Of a stretch of 64,000 nucleotides of DNA, positions 34,736-46,154 are shown one piece after another. Under the pieces are notes generated by a model, which worked only from the letters and a program-made list of their open reading frames with translations, was not told the origin of the DNA and did not search any database. The position numbers and the translations under genes are program-made. This DNA is from Amycolatopsis orientalis DSM 40040 = KCTC 9412 (GTDB lineage: Bacteria; Actinomycetota; Actinomycetes; Mycobacteriales; Pseudonocardiaceae): assembly GCF_000478275.1 (NCBI RefSeq), contig NZ_ASJB01000043.1:1-64000 (forward strand). Reading direction: 5' to 3'. The stretch's first letter is position 1, and each line of letters starts with the position of its first letter.

Positions 34736-37228
34736 TCAGAGGCGCGGGTCGACCGGATCCGACTCCAGGGCCAGCACGGCGAACACGCACTCGTGCACCC
34801 GCCACAGCGGTTCCCCGCGCGCCAGCCGCTCCAGCGCCTCCAGGCCCAGCGCGTACTCACGCAGCGCCAGCGCCCGCTTACGGGCCAGCCCCCGCTTGCG
34901 AAGCCGTTCGAGGTTCTCCGGCAGCGTGTAGTCGGGCCCGTAGATGATCCGCAGGTACTCCCGCCCGCGCACCTTCACCCCCGGCTGCACCAGCCCGCGC
35001 GCGCCGCGGGTCAGGTTCGCCGCCGGTTTGACGACCATGCCCTCGCCACCCGCACCGGTCAGCTCCAGCCACCATTCGACGCCGCGCGCCACCGACGCCG
35101 GGTCCGTGGTGTCGACGGCCAGTGTCCGGGTGCGCGTGAACAGGTCGCCGGTGAGCCGGTCCAGCAGTGAGAGGTGCCACTCGTGCGGCCGGTCGTGGTA
35201 CGACCGGCCGCACGACGCCAGCACCTGGAACGGCGCGAGCCGGACGCCGTCGAGGCCGTCGGTCGGCCAGCAGTAACGCCGGTACGCCTGCCGGTACGCG
35301 TCCACAGTGGACTCGCGAAGCCGTGTCCGCGTCAGAAGCTCCGACACGTCGATCCCGCGAGTGGCGGCGGCATCCAGCGAAGCGACGGCGGCGGGCAGCA
35401 CGGCCTGGGCCGCCGCGCCCACAGCCGCGTACTGGCTCGAGATCAGTGAACCCGCCTTCGCGCTCCACGGCAGCAACTCCGCGTCGAGCAGCAGCCAGCC
35501 GGTGTTCAGCTCCTCGAACAGCTCTGACGCCGCTTCGCGCACACCGCTGAGCAGTTGCGCGTTCTGCTCGGGCGTGAAGAACGGGCGCCCGGTGCGGGTG
35601 TACACCGCACCGGAACCCTGGATCCCGAACCGGGCGGGCGCGACGTCGTCGTCACGGCATACGAGCAGGACCGCGCGCGAGCCCATGTGCTTCTCTTCGC
35701 AGACGACGGATTGGACACCCGCCGCGCGGAACTCCGCGAAAGCCTCCTCGGGGTGTTCGAGGTAGCCGTCCGAAGCGGACGTCGAACACGGCGCCATGGT
35801 CGGCGGCAGGTACGGCAGCCAGCGCGGGTCGACGGCGAACCGGCTCATCACTTCGAGGGCCGCCGCCGACTGCTCGGCGGAAACCCCGACGCGACCGTGG
35901 TGGTGCGTCTGGATGATCCGCTTCCCGGTGACGTCGCCCAATTCCAGCACCGCGGGCTCGCGCCCGTCCAGCGGCCGCGCCGGTTCGAGCGGCCGGGCCG
36001 GTTCGTACCAGACCTTCTTCGCCTTGACGGAGACGACTTCCCGTTCCGGGTACCGCAAAGCGGTCAGCTTCCCGCCGAAGACACAGCCCGTGTCGAGACA
36101 CATGGTCCCGTTGATCCACTCCGGTTCCAGCGTCGGTGTGTGTCCATAAAGGACCATGGCGGTGCCGCGGTAGTCGCGTGCCCATGGCAGCCGCACCGGC
36201 AGGCCGTACTCATCGGTCTCGCCGGTGGTGTCGCCGTAGAGCGCGGTGCTCCGCACCCGGCCGGACGCGCGGCCGTGGTACTTCTCCGGCAGGCCGGCGT
36301 GCGCGACGACGAGTTTGCCGCCGTCGAGGACGTAGTGCGCGATGAGCCCTTCGCAGAAGGCGTGCGCCTTCGCGCGGAAGTCCTCGTCCTGCGCGGAAAG
36401 CTGCTCCAGTGACTCCGCCAGCCCGTGCGTCACCTGGACCTTGCGCCCGTTCAGCGCGCGGACCAGCTTCTGTTCGTGGTTCCCGCAGACGACCAGTGCG
36501 CTGCCCGCCTCGGCCATCGCCATCACGCGGCGCAGCACGCCGGGGGTGTCGGGGCCGCGGTCGACGAGGTCGCCGACGAACACCGCGGTGCGGCCTTCGG
36601 GATGCACACCGTCGACGTAACCCAGTTCGGTGAGCAGTTCCTCCAGTTCCTCGCGGCAGCCGTGGACGTCGCCGATGACGTCGAACGGCCCGGTCAGCTC
36701 GCGGCGGTCGTTGCGCAGCGGCTCGACGACGATCTCCGCCTCGGCGATCTCGGCTTCGCTCCGCAACACGTGCACGCGGCGGAAACCCTCACGCTCCAAC
36801 GACTTCAGCGATCGGTGCAGTTCGCCGCGCTGACGGCGGACGACGTGCTCGCCGAAGTCGCGGTCCGGACGCGACTCGTTGCGTTCCTGGCAGACCTTCG
36901 CCGGCAGATCCAGCACGATCGCCGTCGGAAGGACGTCGTACTCCTTCGCCAGCTTCAGCAGGCTCGCCCGCGACGCGCGCTGGACGTTCGTCGCGTCGAT
37001 CACGGTGACCCGGCCGGCTTCGAGTCGCTTCGCCGCGACGTAGTGGAGTGCGTCGAACGCGGCGGCCGACGCGCTCTGATCGTTCTCGTCGTCGGCCACC
37101 AGACCGCGGAAGTAGTCACTGGACAGCACCTGTGTCGGCGCGAAATGCGTGCGCGCGAAGGTCGACTTGCCGGACCCGGAGGCCCCGACGAGCACGACGA
37201 GGGACATGTCGGGAATGGTCAGCTTCAT
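34736..37228 (-). CDS. pnkp: Polynucleotide kinase-phosphatase-ligase (RNA repair)
   Basis: 830 residues in three catalytic modules. A 5'-kinase holds the P-loop GASGSGKS (15-22). A binuclear metallophosphatase has GDVHG (186-190), GDLVDRG (about 219-225) and GNHE (249-252). A ligase/adenylyltransferase has nucleotidyl lysine K513 in EEKHMGSR. Bacterial Pnkp heals and seals RNA broken by ribotoxins, together with the 2'-O-methyltransferase Hen1. The start overlaps the hen1 stop by four bases (ATGA), with AAAGGAGG seven bases before the ATG. Confidence 0.93.
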   Translation of the reverse strand: MKLTIPDMSLVVLVGASGSGKSTFARTHFAPTQVLSSDYFRGLVADDENDQSASAAAFDALHYVAAKRLEAGRVTVIDATNVQRASRASLLKLAKEYDVLPTAIVLDLPAKVCQERNESRPDRDFGEHVVRRQRGELHRSLKSLEREGFRRVHVLRSEAEIAEAEIVVEPLRNDRRELTGPFDVIGDVHGCREELEELLTELGYVDGVHPEGRTAVFVGDLVDRGPDTPGVLRRVMAMAEAGSALVVCGNHEQKLVRALNGRKVQVTHGLAESLEQLSAQDEDFRAKAHAFCEGLIAHYVLDGGKLVVAHAGLPEKYHGRASGRVRSTALYGDTTGETDEYGLPVRLPWARDYRGTAMVLYGHTPTLEPEWINGTMCLDTGCVFGGKLTALRYPEREVVSVKAKKVWYEPARPLEPARPLDGREPAVLELGDVTGKRIIQTHHHGRVGVSAEQSAAALEVMSRFAVDPRWLPYLPPTMAPCSTSASDGYLEHPEEAFAEFRAAGVQSVVCEEKHMGSRAVLLVCRDDDVAPARFGIQGSGAVYTRTGRPFFTPEQNAQLLSGVREAASELFEELNTGWLLLDAELLPWSAKAGSLISSQYAAVGAAAQAVLPAAVASLDAAATRGIDVSELLTRTRLRESTVDAYRQAYRRYCWPTDGLDGVRLAPFQVLASCGRSYHDRPHEWHLSLLDRLTGDLFTRTRTLAVDTTDPASVARGVEWWLELTGAGGEGMVVKPAANLTRGARGLVQPGVKVRGREYLRIIYGPDYTLPENLERLRKRGLARKRALALREYALGLEALERLARGEPLWRVHECVFAVLALESDPVDPRL

Positions 37229-38580
37229 GCCACGGCCTCCTTTCGAGACGTGAAGACCGCCATCTGGGTCGGCGGTCCTGATTCTTGGGACACCGGTCCC
37301 ACGGGCAGATGACGGACGTCGTAGCCGCGCCGCGACGCGACACCCTCGGCCCACGAACGGAACTGCTCCCGTGTCCATTCGAAACGGTGGTCGGCATGCC
37401 GGAAGCGGCCCTCTTCGAGGAATTCGAAGTGCCGGTTGTACTCGGCGTTCGGCGTGGTGACGAGCACGGTCCGAGGCGCGGCGACACCGAACACGGCGTG
37501 CTCCAGCGCGGGCAGGCGCTCCTCGTCGACGTGTTCGATCACCTCCATCAGCACCGCCGCGTCGTATCCGGCCAAGGACGGATCGGCGTAGGTGAGCGCG
37601 GACTGCCGCAGCGTCACCCGCGATTTGTCCTTCAGCCGCTTCTCCGCGATGTCGAGCGCGCTCGCCGACACGTCGACTCCGACGATCTCCGTGAACGACA
37701 GGTCCTTCTGGAGCACGCGCAGCAGCGCACCACCACCGCAGCCGAGGTCGAGCACACGCCGCGCGCCCGCCGCCCGGAGTGCCGCGAGCACACTCCCGTG
37801 CCGCTGGACGGCCAGCGGTTCGGGCCGGTCCGGCAACTCGGTGACCCGGGCTTCGGCCTCGGCCGGGACGTCGTCGGCTTCGGCCAGCTGGGCGAGCGCG
37901 TACGAGACGATCGGGCGTCGCCGTTCGAGGTACCGGTTGGTGATCAGGTCCCGCTCCGGATGACCGGCGAGCCAGCCCTCGCCGGCACGCAGCAGCTTGT
38001 CCGCCTCGTCCTGGCCGACCCAGTAATGCTTGTCCCCGTCTAGCGCGGGCAGCAGGACGTACAGATGCCGCAACGCGTCGACGACTCGCTGCGTCCCCGT
38101 CAGTCGAAGGTCGACGTAGCGGGCGTCACCCCACTGCGGGAACTCGGGATCGAGTGGGATCGGCTTCGCCTCGACCTGCCAGCCGAGCGGTTCGAACACC
38201 CTGTGGACGACCTCCGCGCCGCCGCGCGCGGTCAGCGAAGGCACGCGGATCTCCAGGGGGAAGGGTTCGTCGACCAGCTCCGGCCGGTTCACGCACCGGC
38301 CCGCCAGCGCCGTGGTGAAGACCGTCCGCAGCGCCACCGCCAGATACGAGCCACCCGCGTACGGCCGGTCGTTGACGTACTGGGTCAACGACGTCCCGCC
38401 GCCGCGCACGAGGTCCACCGGGTCGATCTCGACCAGCAGCGCGACCGTGCAGCGCTCGTCCGACGCCTCCGGGTAGAAGACGTGCGCCGTCCCGGCCGAG
38501 AGTGGGAACGACTGTGCTTTCCCCGGATGTTTGTGCAGGAGAAAGCCGAGGTCGGTGGCCGGGTTCCGGGTGGTCGTCAT
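37225..38580 (-). CDS. hen1: 3'-terminal RNA ribose 2'-O-methyltransferase Hen1
   Basis: 451 residues. The N-terminal half (about 1-245) is the bacterial Hen1 ligase-activating domain. The C-terminal half is an SAM methyltransferase with DLGCGGG (278-284) and the metal-binding set E346, E349, H350 (MEVIEH) and H395/H398 (RHADHRF). Hen1 methylates the 3' end during repair, so the rejoined RNA resists renewed cleavage. It forms a coupled operon with pnkp. The ATG at 38580 begins MTTTRNP. The plus-strand neighbour is divergent. Confidence 0.93.
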   Translation of the reverse strand: MTTTRNPATDLGFLLHKHPGKAQSFPLSAGTAHVFYPEASDERCTVALLVEIDPVDLVRGGGTSLTQYVNDRPYAGGSYLAVALRTVFTTALAGRCVNRPELVDEPFPLEIRVPSLTARGGAEVVHRVFEPLGWQVEAKPIPLDPEFPQWGDARYVDLRLTGTQRVVDALRHLYVLLPALDGDKHYWVGQDEADKLLRAGEGWLAGHPERDLITNRYLERRRPIVSYALAQLAEADDVPAEAEARVTELPDRPEPLAVQRHGSVLAALRAAGARRVLDLGCGGGALLRVLQKDLSFTEIVGVDVSASALDIAEKRLKDKSRVTLRQSALTYADPSLAGYDAAVLMEVIEHVDEERLPALEHAVFGVAAPRTVLVTTPNAEYNRHFEFLEEGRFRHADHRFEWTREQFRSWAEGVASRRGYDVRHLPVGPVSQESGPPTQMAVFTSRKEAVA

Positions 38581-38655
38581 GGTCAGTAGCACCGGGTGAG
38601 TGTCGCGCAGTCGGCCGTCGTGCGCTCGTGCTTTTCGGCGTGCGACCCTGGAGAC

Positions 38656-40662
<2,007 letters not shown>

Positions 40663-40666
40663 CGTG

Positions 40667-40746
40667 GGCTGAAGGGCGCTTTCCCCGCATGCGATGCGGG
40701 GAAAGCGCCCTTCGCCGCATGAGATGAGAGGAAAGGCCCCTTCAGC
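40667..40746. repeat. Triple-arm inverted repeat (GAAGGGCGCTTTCC type)
   Basis: GAAGGGCGCTTTCCCCGCAT (40671-40690) is exactly complementary to 40694-40713 around GCG. A third, related arm ending GGAAAGGCCCCTTCAGCC (40729-40746) can pair with the first arm GGCTGAAGGG... with two mismatches. It lies between convergent stops at 40662 and 40765 and could form alternative hairpins. Confidence 0.75.
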
Positions 40747-40764
40747 CAAGCGGTCGGTGGGCGG

Positions 40765-41277
40765 TCACCACTCCCACGTCAGAGGGCCGAAGGCGCCGCC
40801 GCCGGTCTGCGGGGCCCCGACCGGCTTCACCGCGACCTGAGGCTTCGGCTTGGCCGCAGTGGGCTTCGCAGGCTTCTGCGGCTTCGTGGTCGGAGGCTTC
40901 GTGGACGTCGGAGGCTTCGTGGTCGGCGGCGTTCCGATGATGGTGAAAGCGCGGGAAGTCTTCGTGCCGTCCGAGCAGGTGAACGTCGCCGTGTACTTGC
41001 CCGGCGTCTTGCCGACCTTGCCGTAGCCGGCGGCCTTCCCCCAGTTGCCGCCGATCGTCCACTGAAGCGGCGCCGCGAACCCCGGCGACGTCACCGGGGT
41101 CGCCGGTCCGCAACCGCCCATCGCGGCCTTCGTCTCGGCGTAGATCTGCCCGCCGGGTTCGACTTCGGTCGGCGACAAGAACCAGGACACGTCCCTGGTC
41201 TCCGCCGTGGCGGGCGCGATCACCGCCAGTTGGGCCGCTCCGAGCACGAGAGCGCCGATCATGACCTTCTTCAGCAT
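40765..41277 (-). CDS. Secreted protein with Thr/Lys/Pro tail
   Basis: 170 residues: a signal peptide (about 1-26, ending near APATA-ET), a compact extracellular domain of about 90 residues with two cysteines (GGCGPA, FTCSDG) resembling an Ig-like fold, then a TKPPTTKPxKP tail rich in Thr, Lys and Pro and a short end GGGAFGPLTWEW. The start at 41277 is preceded by AAGGGGAA. The tail may interact with the cell wall. Function unknown. Confidence 0.6.
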   Translation of the reverse strand: MLKKVMIGALVLGAAQLAVIAPATAETRDVSWFLSPTEVEPGGQIYAETKAAMGGCGPATPVTSPGFAAPLQWTIGGNWGKAAGYGKVGKTPGKYTATFTCSDGTKTSRAFTIIGTPPTTKPPTSTKPPTTKPQKPAKPTAAKPKPQVAVKPVGAPQTGGGAFGPLTWEW

Positions 41278-41429
41278 GAGGTTCCCCTTTTCCGTCATCT
41301 GCTGGAGGGGATACGTCCGCGCGGCTCATCAGGTTGCCTCAGGTTTCGCCGGGGGAGAACAGCGGTGAATATCAGCCGTTGCGCGCGTAGCGTCGGTAGC
41401 GTTGTAATCATGTAATCGCGGAGGCGAGC

Positions 41430-42020
41430 ATGCACACCTACTTCAGGACGGCGAGGCATATGGGACGCGGTGGCTGGAAGGGCCGGGGCGGCTGGCAGCA
41501 GGCGGACATCCCGGCGGCGGACGACGCGGCGGCGTGGTTCGGCGGGCGGCTTCCCGACGGCTGGTTCGCCGGTGACCCCGAGGTCACCGTGGATCGCGAG
41601 GAGATCGTCATCGTCGGCGAACTCCAGCCCCTCACCGGCGAATACGCCGACGACGCCGCCCGTGCGGCGGCCGAAGACGGCCGGATCAGCCGCTTCCGGG
41701 AGGAGACCCGCGACGAGCGCATCGAGATCGCGCGCCAGGCGGAGCACCGGTACCAGCGCAAGGTCGCCTGGGGCGCGAGCCTCGGCGGCACGCGGCGGCT
41801 CTTCACCACCCATTCGGCACCGGTGATGACCAGGCTGAGGCAGCCTGAGCGCCTGGTACTCGACACCCTCGTCGACGCGGGTGTCGCGCGCTCGCGGTCG
41901 GAGGCGCTGGCCTGGGCGGTCCGGCTGGTCGGGGAGCATGCCGACGCCTGGCTCGCCGAACTCCGGGAGGCGATGACCAAGGTCGACGATCTCCGCTCAC
42001 AGGGACCGGACCTTTCCTGA
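41430..42020 (+). CDS. Conserved hypothetical protein, RHH-like C-terminus
   Basis: 196 residues, soluble and charged. The N-terminus is basic and Gly-rich, and a central segment has an acidic VTVDREEIVIVGEL strand. The last 60 residues (RLRQPERLVLDTLVDAG, then SRSEALAWAVRLVGEH) look like a ribbon-helix-helix or similar short helical domain. GAGG precedes the ATG at 41430. Function unknown; a DNA-binding role is possible. Confidence 0.6.
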   Translation: MHTYFRTARHMGRGGWKGRGGWQQADIPAADDAAAWFGGRLPDGWFAGDPEVTVDREEIVIVGELQPLTGEYADDAARAAAEDGRISRFREETRDERIEIARQAEHRYQRKVAWGASLGGTRRLFTTHSAPVMTRLRQPERLVLDTLVDAGVARSRSEALAWAVRLVGEHADAWLAELREAMTKVDDLRSQGPDLS

Positions 42021-42089
42021 GGCCGGGTTCTGCCCCTACAGTCGGGATTCCGCCGTCTTGACCTAAGTCCTCTCGCGAAAGAAGGCGTC

Positions 42090-43463
42090 ATGGACGGCAG
42101 ATTCACCCGGCGGCAGCTGATCAAGGGCGGCGTCGTGGTGGCCGCGAGCACGGTGCTCGCGCCCACCGCCTCGGCGGCCCCAGACGGGGTCTCGGTCCCC
42201 GTGCTTCCCTGGCCCGCGGCCAACGACATCGTCGCGCGGACGAAGCTCCCGGTCTTCCCGGACCGGACGTACTCGGTCCTCGACTTCGGTGCCCGGGGCG
42301 ACGGCAAGACCGACAACACCGCCGCGATCAGGAAGGCGATCGAGACGGCCAACGCGCGGGGCGGCGGGCACGTCGTCGTGCCGAAGGGCACCTTCGTCAC
42401 CGGCGCGGTGTACCTCAAGAGCAACGTGGACCTGCACCTGGCCGCGGGCGCGGTGCTCAAGTTCGGTTCCGACGCGTCGAAGTTCCCGAACGTGCTCACC
42501 CGCTACGAGGGCATCGAGTGCGTCAACCGGTCACCGATGGTCTACGCCTACAAGGAGTCCAACATCGCGCTGACCGGGCCGGGCACGCTCGACGCGAACG
42601 ACACGTCGTCATGGAACAAGGGCAAGGACCGCGAGTACCTGGAATCGTTGGTGGCCAAGGGAACCCCGCCGGAGAAGCGGGTCGTTCCCGGCTCCGGGCA
42701 CGCCATGCGGTCGGCGTTCGTCGAGCCGTACGCGTGCGACACCGTCCTCATCCAGGGTGTCACGCTGAAGAACCCGATGTTCTGGCAACTGCATCCGACG
42801 CTGTGCCGGAACGTCACGATCGACGGCGTCAAGACGGATCCGAACCCGGCCCACTCCAACACCGACGCGTGCGATCCCGAATCCTGCGATCACGTGGTGA
42901 TCGTGAACAGCGTGCTCGGCGCGCACGACGACAACATCGCGCTCAAATCCGGCCGCGACGCGGACGGGCGCAGGATCGCCGTGCCGTGTCAGAACATCGT
43001 CGTCGCGGACTGCGTGATGAACGGCAACTGGGGCGCGATCACCTGCGGTAGCGAGCAGACCGGCGGTATCCGCGACGTCTACGCGTACCGGCTCAGGGTC
43101 ACCGGCGAGACGAAGTACGCGCTGTACGTCAAGTCGAACACCCTGCGCGGTGGCTTCACCGAGAACATCAACCTCGACCGGGTTTCGGGCACGTTCGTGC
43201 GCTCGATCGGGTACGTCCTCCCGGATTACAACGGCCAGACCGGCCCCTACGTGCCGCGGTTCGGGCCGTTCACCATCAGCAACTCGTCCAGTACGAAGTG
43301 CGGCCAAGCGGCGTTCAACGTCCGGGGGTTGCCGAACTCACACGTCCGTGGCCTGCGGGTGCGCGATTGCCGCTTCGATGGCGTCGCGAACACGAAGAAC
43401 ACCCTGGAACACATCGACGACCTGCGGTTCGAGAACACCACGATCAACGGCCGCCCGGTCTGA
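42090..43463 (+). CDS. Glycoside hydrolase family 28-like protein, Tat-exported
   Basis: 457 residues. A twin-arginine signal (TRRQLIKGG, residues 6-14) precedes a pectate-lyase-like right-handed beta-helix (FGARGDGKTDNTAAI). GH28 motifs include HSNTDACDP (D259), DDNIALKSG (D280/D281) and YVK (about 346-348, equivalent to RIK). The usual Gly-His-Gly is absent: residues 311-315 read NGNWG, so catalysis may differ or the target may not be polygalacturonan. It stands alone, with no pectin-use genes beside it. Confidence 0.8.
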   Translation: MDGRFTRRQLIKGGVVVAASTVLAPTASAAPDGVSVPVLPWPAANDIVARTKLPVFPDRTYSVLDFGARGDGKTDNTAAIRKAIETANARGGGHVVVPKGTFVTGAVYLKSNVDLHLAAGAVLKFGSDASKFPNVLTRYEGIECVNRSPMVYAYKESNIALTGPGTLDANDTSSWNKGKDREYLESLVAKGTPPEKRVVPGSGHAMRSAFVEPYACDTVLIQGVTLKNPMFWQLHPTLCRNVTIDGVKTDPNPAHSNTDACDPESCDHVVIVNSVLGAHDDNIALKSGRDADGRRIAVPCQNIVVADCVMNGNWGAITCGSEQTGGIRDVYAYRLRVTGETKYALYVKSNTLRGGFTENINLDRVSGTFVRSIGYVLPDYNGQTGPYVPRFGPFTISNSSSTKCGQAAFNVRGLPNSHVRGLRVRDCRFDGVANTKNTLEHIDDLRFENTTINGRPV

Positions 43464-43528
43464 TTCGTCCTGCGCTCCCCGATGCGGTGCGGCAGGCTGA
43501 ACGCAGACCGCACCGCATCGGAGGAATC

Positions 43529-45415
43529 GTGGACACACCAGGACTTCCCGCGAAGATCGACCCGGACGCGCTCACCACCGTCCTCGATGGACGGTGGGCG
43601 GAACTCCGCCGCGCGGTGCGGGCACAGATGGCGGCGGAGGACTTCAAGGACCCCGTCGACCTCGACGTCGAAGCGCATCGCGCCCAGGTCCTCGAATGGC
43701 TGCGCCTGCTCGCCCGCACCGACCGGCCGGGACTCGGTTTCGACCCGGCGTACGGCGGTGGCGGCGACGTCGGCGGATCGGTGATGTCGTTCGAGATGCT
43801 GGGCTTCGGCGACCTTTCGCTGATGGTCAAGGCCGGGGTCCAATGGGGTCTGTTCGGCGGGGCGGTGCAGTTGCTCGGCACCGAACGTCACCACGAGCGT
43901 TACCTGCGCAAGATCAAGGACCTGGAGGTGCTGGGCTGCTTCGCGATGACCGAGCACGGTCACGGCTCGGACGTCCAGCACCTGCGCACCACCGCGACCT
44001 ACGACCCGGCCACGCGTGAGTTCGTCGTGCACACGCCGGACCGCGGCGCGATGAAGGAATACATCGGCAACGCCGCCCGCGACGGCGAACTCGCGGTGGT
44101 GTTCGCGCAACTGATCACCGGCGGCGAGTCGCGCGGCGTGCACGCGTTCCTGGTGCCGATCCGCGGCGAGAAGGCGCGGGGCGTCGAGATCGAGGATTGC
44201 GGCCGCAAGGCCGGTCTCAACGGCGTCGACAATGGACGGCTCACCTTCACCCAGGTGAGGGTTCCGCGCGAGGCGCTGCTCAACCGCTTCGGGGACGTCG
44301 CCGAGGACGGCACGTACACGAGCCCCATCGAAAGCGACGGCCGCCGGTTCTTCACCATGCTCGGCACGCTGATCCGCGGCCGGGTCAGCGTCGCGGGCAG
44401 CGCCGGCAGCGCGACCAAACGCGCGTTGACGCTGGCCATCCGCTACGGCGAGCAACGGCGGCAGTTCGCGAGGCCCGAAGGCGAGGAGGTCGTGATCCTC
44501 GACTACCGCGCCCACCAGCGGAAACTGCTGCCCGCGCTGGCGACGTCGTACGCGCTGCACTTCGCGCAGGAAGCACTCGTCGCGAAGCTTCACGACATCG
44601 CCGAAGACGCGCCGGAGGAGGAGCAACGCGAACTGGAATCGCGTGCGGCCGGGATCAAGGCCGTCTCGACCTGGCACGCGACGGCCGCCATCCAGACCGC
44701 GCGCGAGGCGTGCGGCGGTTCCGGTTACCTGTCGGAGAACCTGCTCGCCGGGCTGAAGGCCGACACGGACGTCTTCACCACCTTCGAGGGTGACAACACC
44801 GTGCTGCTGCAGCTGGTCGCGAAAGGCCTGCTGACCAGCTACAAGGACCACTTCGAGGATCTGAGCCCGCTCGCGACCGCGCGGTTCGTGGCCGAGCAGT
44901 TCGTCGAGGCCGTGATCGAACGGACGTCCGCGCGGAAGGTCGTCGAGCGGCTCACCGAAGCCGACGACAGCGACGTGCTGTACTCGCGGGAGTGGCACCT
45001 GAAGCTGTTCGAAGACCGCGAAGAGCACGTGCTCGGCGGAGTCGCACAGAGGCTTCGTAAGGCCGCTTCGGATCCTTTCGGCGTCTTCAACGACGCCCAG
45101 GACCACGTGCTGCGGGCCGGGCGCGTGCACGTCGATCGAGTGGTGCTGGAAGCGTTCGTCGACGCCATCGAGCGCTGCGCCGACCCGGACGCCCGCGAGC
45201 TGCTGGAGCGGGTCTGCGATCTCTACGCGCTGGCGAACATCGAGGCGGACCGGGGCTGGTTCCTCGAACACGGCCGCCTGACCTCCGCCCGGTCGAAGGC
45301 CGTCACCGCCGCGGTGAACGCGCTGTGCGCCGACCTGCGCCCGCACGCGCGGACGCTCGTGGACGCCTTCGCTATCCCCGAGCAGTACCTAGCGGCTCCG
45401 ATGCTGCGGGACTGA
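43529..45415 (+). CDS. Acyl-CoA oxidase/dehydrogenase
   Basis: 628 residues, longer than typical acyl-CoA dehydrogenases and of acyl-CoA oxidase length. FAD-binding signatures are CFAMTEHGHGSDVQ and the CGGSGYLSENLL/DTDVFTTFEGDNTVLL region. It oxidises fatty acyl-CoA to the trans-2-enoyl form in beta-oxidation. The GTG at 43529 has GGAGG four bases upstream; earlier in-frame codons overlap the 3' end of the GH28 gene. Its 3' end overlaps the convergent K+ channel gene by 44 bases. Confidence 0.85.
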   Translation: MDTPGLPAKIDPDALTTVLDGRWAELRRAVRAQMAAEDFKDPVDLDVEAHRAQVLEWLRLLARTDRPGLGFDPAYGGGGDVGGSVMSFEMLGFGDLSLMVKAGVQWGLFGGAVQLLGTERHHERYLRKIKDLEVLGCFAMTEHGHGSDVQHLRTTATYDPATREFVVHTPDRGAMKEYIGNAARDGELAVVFAQLITGGESRGVHAFLVPIRGEKARGVEIEDCGRKAGLNGVDNGRLTFTQVRVPREALLNRFGDVAEDGTYTSPIESDGRRFFTMLGTLIRGRVSVAGSAGSATKRALTLAIRYGEQRRQFARPEGEEVVILDYRAHQRKLLPALATSYALHFAQEALVAKLHDIAEDAPEEEQRELESRAAGIKAVSTWHATAAIQTAREACGGSGYLSENLLAGLKADTDVFTTFEGDNTVLLQLVAKGLLTSYKDHFEDLSPLATARFVAEQFVEAVIERTSARKVVERLTEADDSDVLYSREWHLKLFEDREEHVLGGVAQRLRKAASDPFGVFNDAQDHVLRAGRVHVDRVVLEAFVDAIERCADPDARELLERVCDLYALANIEADRGWFLEHGRLTSARSKAVTAAVNALCADLRPHARTLVDAFAIPEQYLAAPMLRD

Positions 45416-46118
45416 GTCCGGCCCGCTGCTCGGCGAGTTCGGCCCGCAACGCCTTCACCTCACGCGTCAACTCGTCGAGGTGCTCGCGGGTGACGGCCTG
45501 CGCGTTCTCGTCGGCCTCGGCCACCCGGCGGATCAGCCACGAGGCCAGCGTCGCGGTGACCACGCCGAGCAGCGCGATCCCCGCCACCATCAGCCCGACC
45601 GCGACGACGCGGCCGGTGCCGCTGATGGGATAGCGGTCGCCGTAGCCGACCGTGGTGATGGTCGTGATCGACCACCACACCGCGTCGGGGAAGTCGGTGA
45701 TCGGCGCGTCCGGCGCGGCGCGTTCGGCGTCGAGCACGGCGAGCGCCGAACAGAACACGATGAGCGCCGTCGCGCCCACCGTGTAGACCACGACGCGGCC
45801 GCGCAGCGACAGGCCGGCGTTGCGGTTGAGGACGTTCAGCACGGTGACCAGCCGGAGCAGGCGCAGCTGCCGGATCAGCGGGAGCACGATGATCAGCAGG
45901 TCGAAGATGTTGTTCTTCAGGAAGACCCGTTTGTCCTCGGCGTGCTTGAGGCGGACGCCGTAATCCAGGGCGAAGACCGCCCAGGCGAGCCAGGTGACGA
46001 CCTCGAACCAGAGCCGGCCGGTCCCCCCGATCGAGGGTTGGAGGATCGGCCACGCGTAGGCGGCCAGGAACAGCACGGCGGCGGCGTTGAGCGGCCACTC
46101 CATCCGCTTCTCCCACAT
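45372..46118 (-). CDS. Voltage-gated-type K+ channel
   Basis: 248 residues with six transmembrane segments in the ion-transport family pattern, including an S4-like basic helix (LIRQLRLLRLVTVLNVLNR). The pore loop carries the K+ selectivity filter TTVGYGDRYP. A C-terminal coiled coil (about 205-238) probably mediates tetramer assembly. AGGAG seven bases upstream fixes the ATG at 46118. The last 44 bases overlap the convergent acyl-CoA oxidase gene. Confidence 0.85.
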   Translation of the reverse strand: MWEKRMEWPLNAAAVLFLAAYAWPILQPSIGGTGRLWFEVVTWLAWAVFALDYGVRLKHAEDKRVFLKNNIFDLLIIVLPLIRQLRLLRLVTVLNVLNRNAGLSLRGRVVVYTVGATALIVFCSALAVLDAERAAPDAPITDFPDAVWWSITTITTVGYGDRYPISGTGRVVAVGLMVAGIALLGVVTATLASWLIRRVAEADENAQAVTREHLDELTREVKALRAELAEQRAGLSPAASEPLGTARG

Positions 46119-46154
46119 CGGGCGTCTCCTCACCTGGCCTTTTCCAGGTGCACG

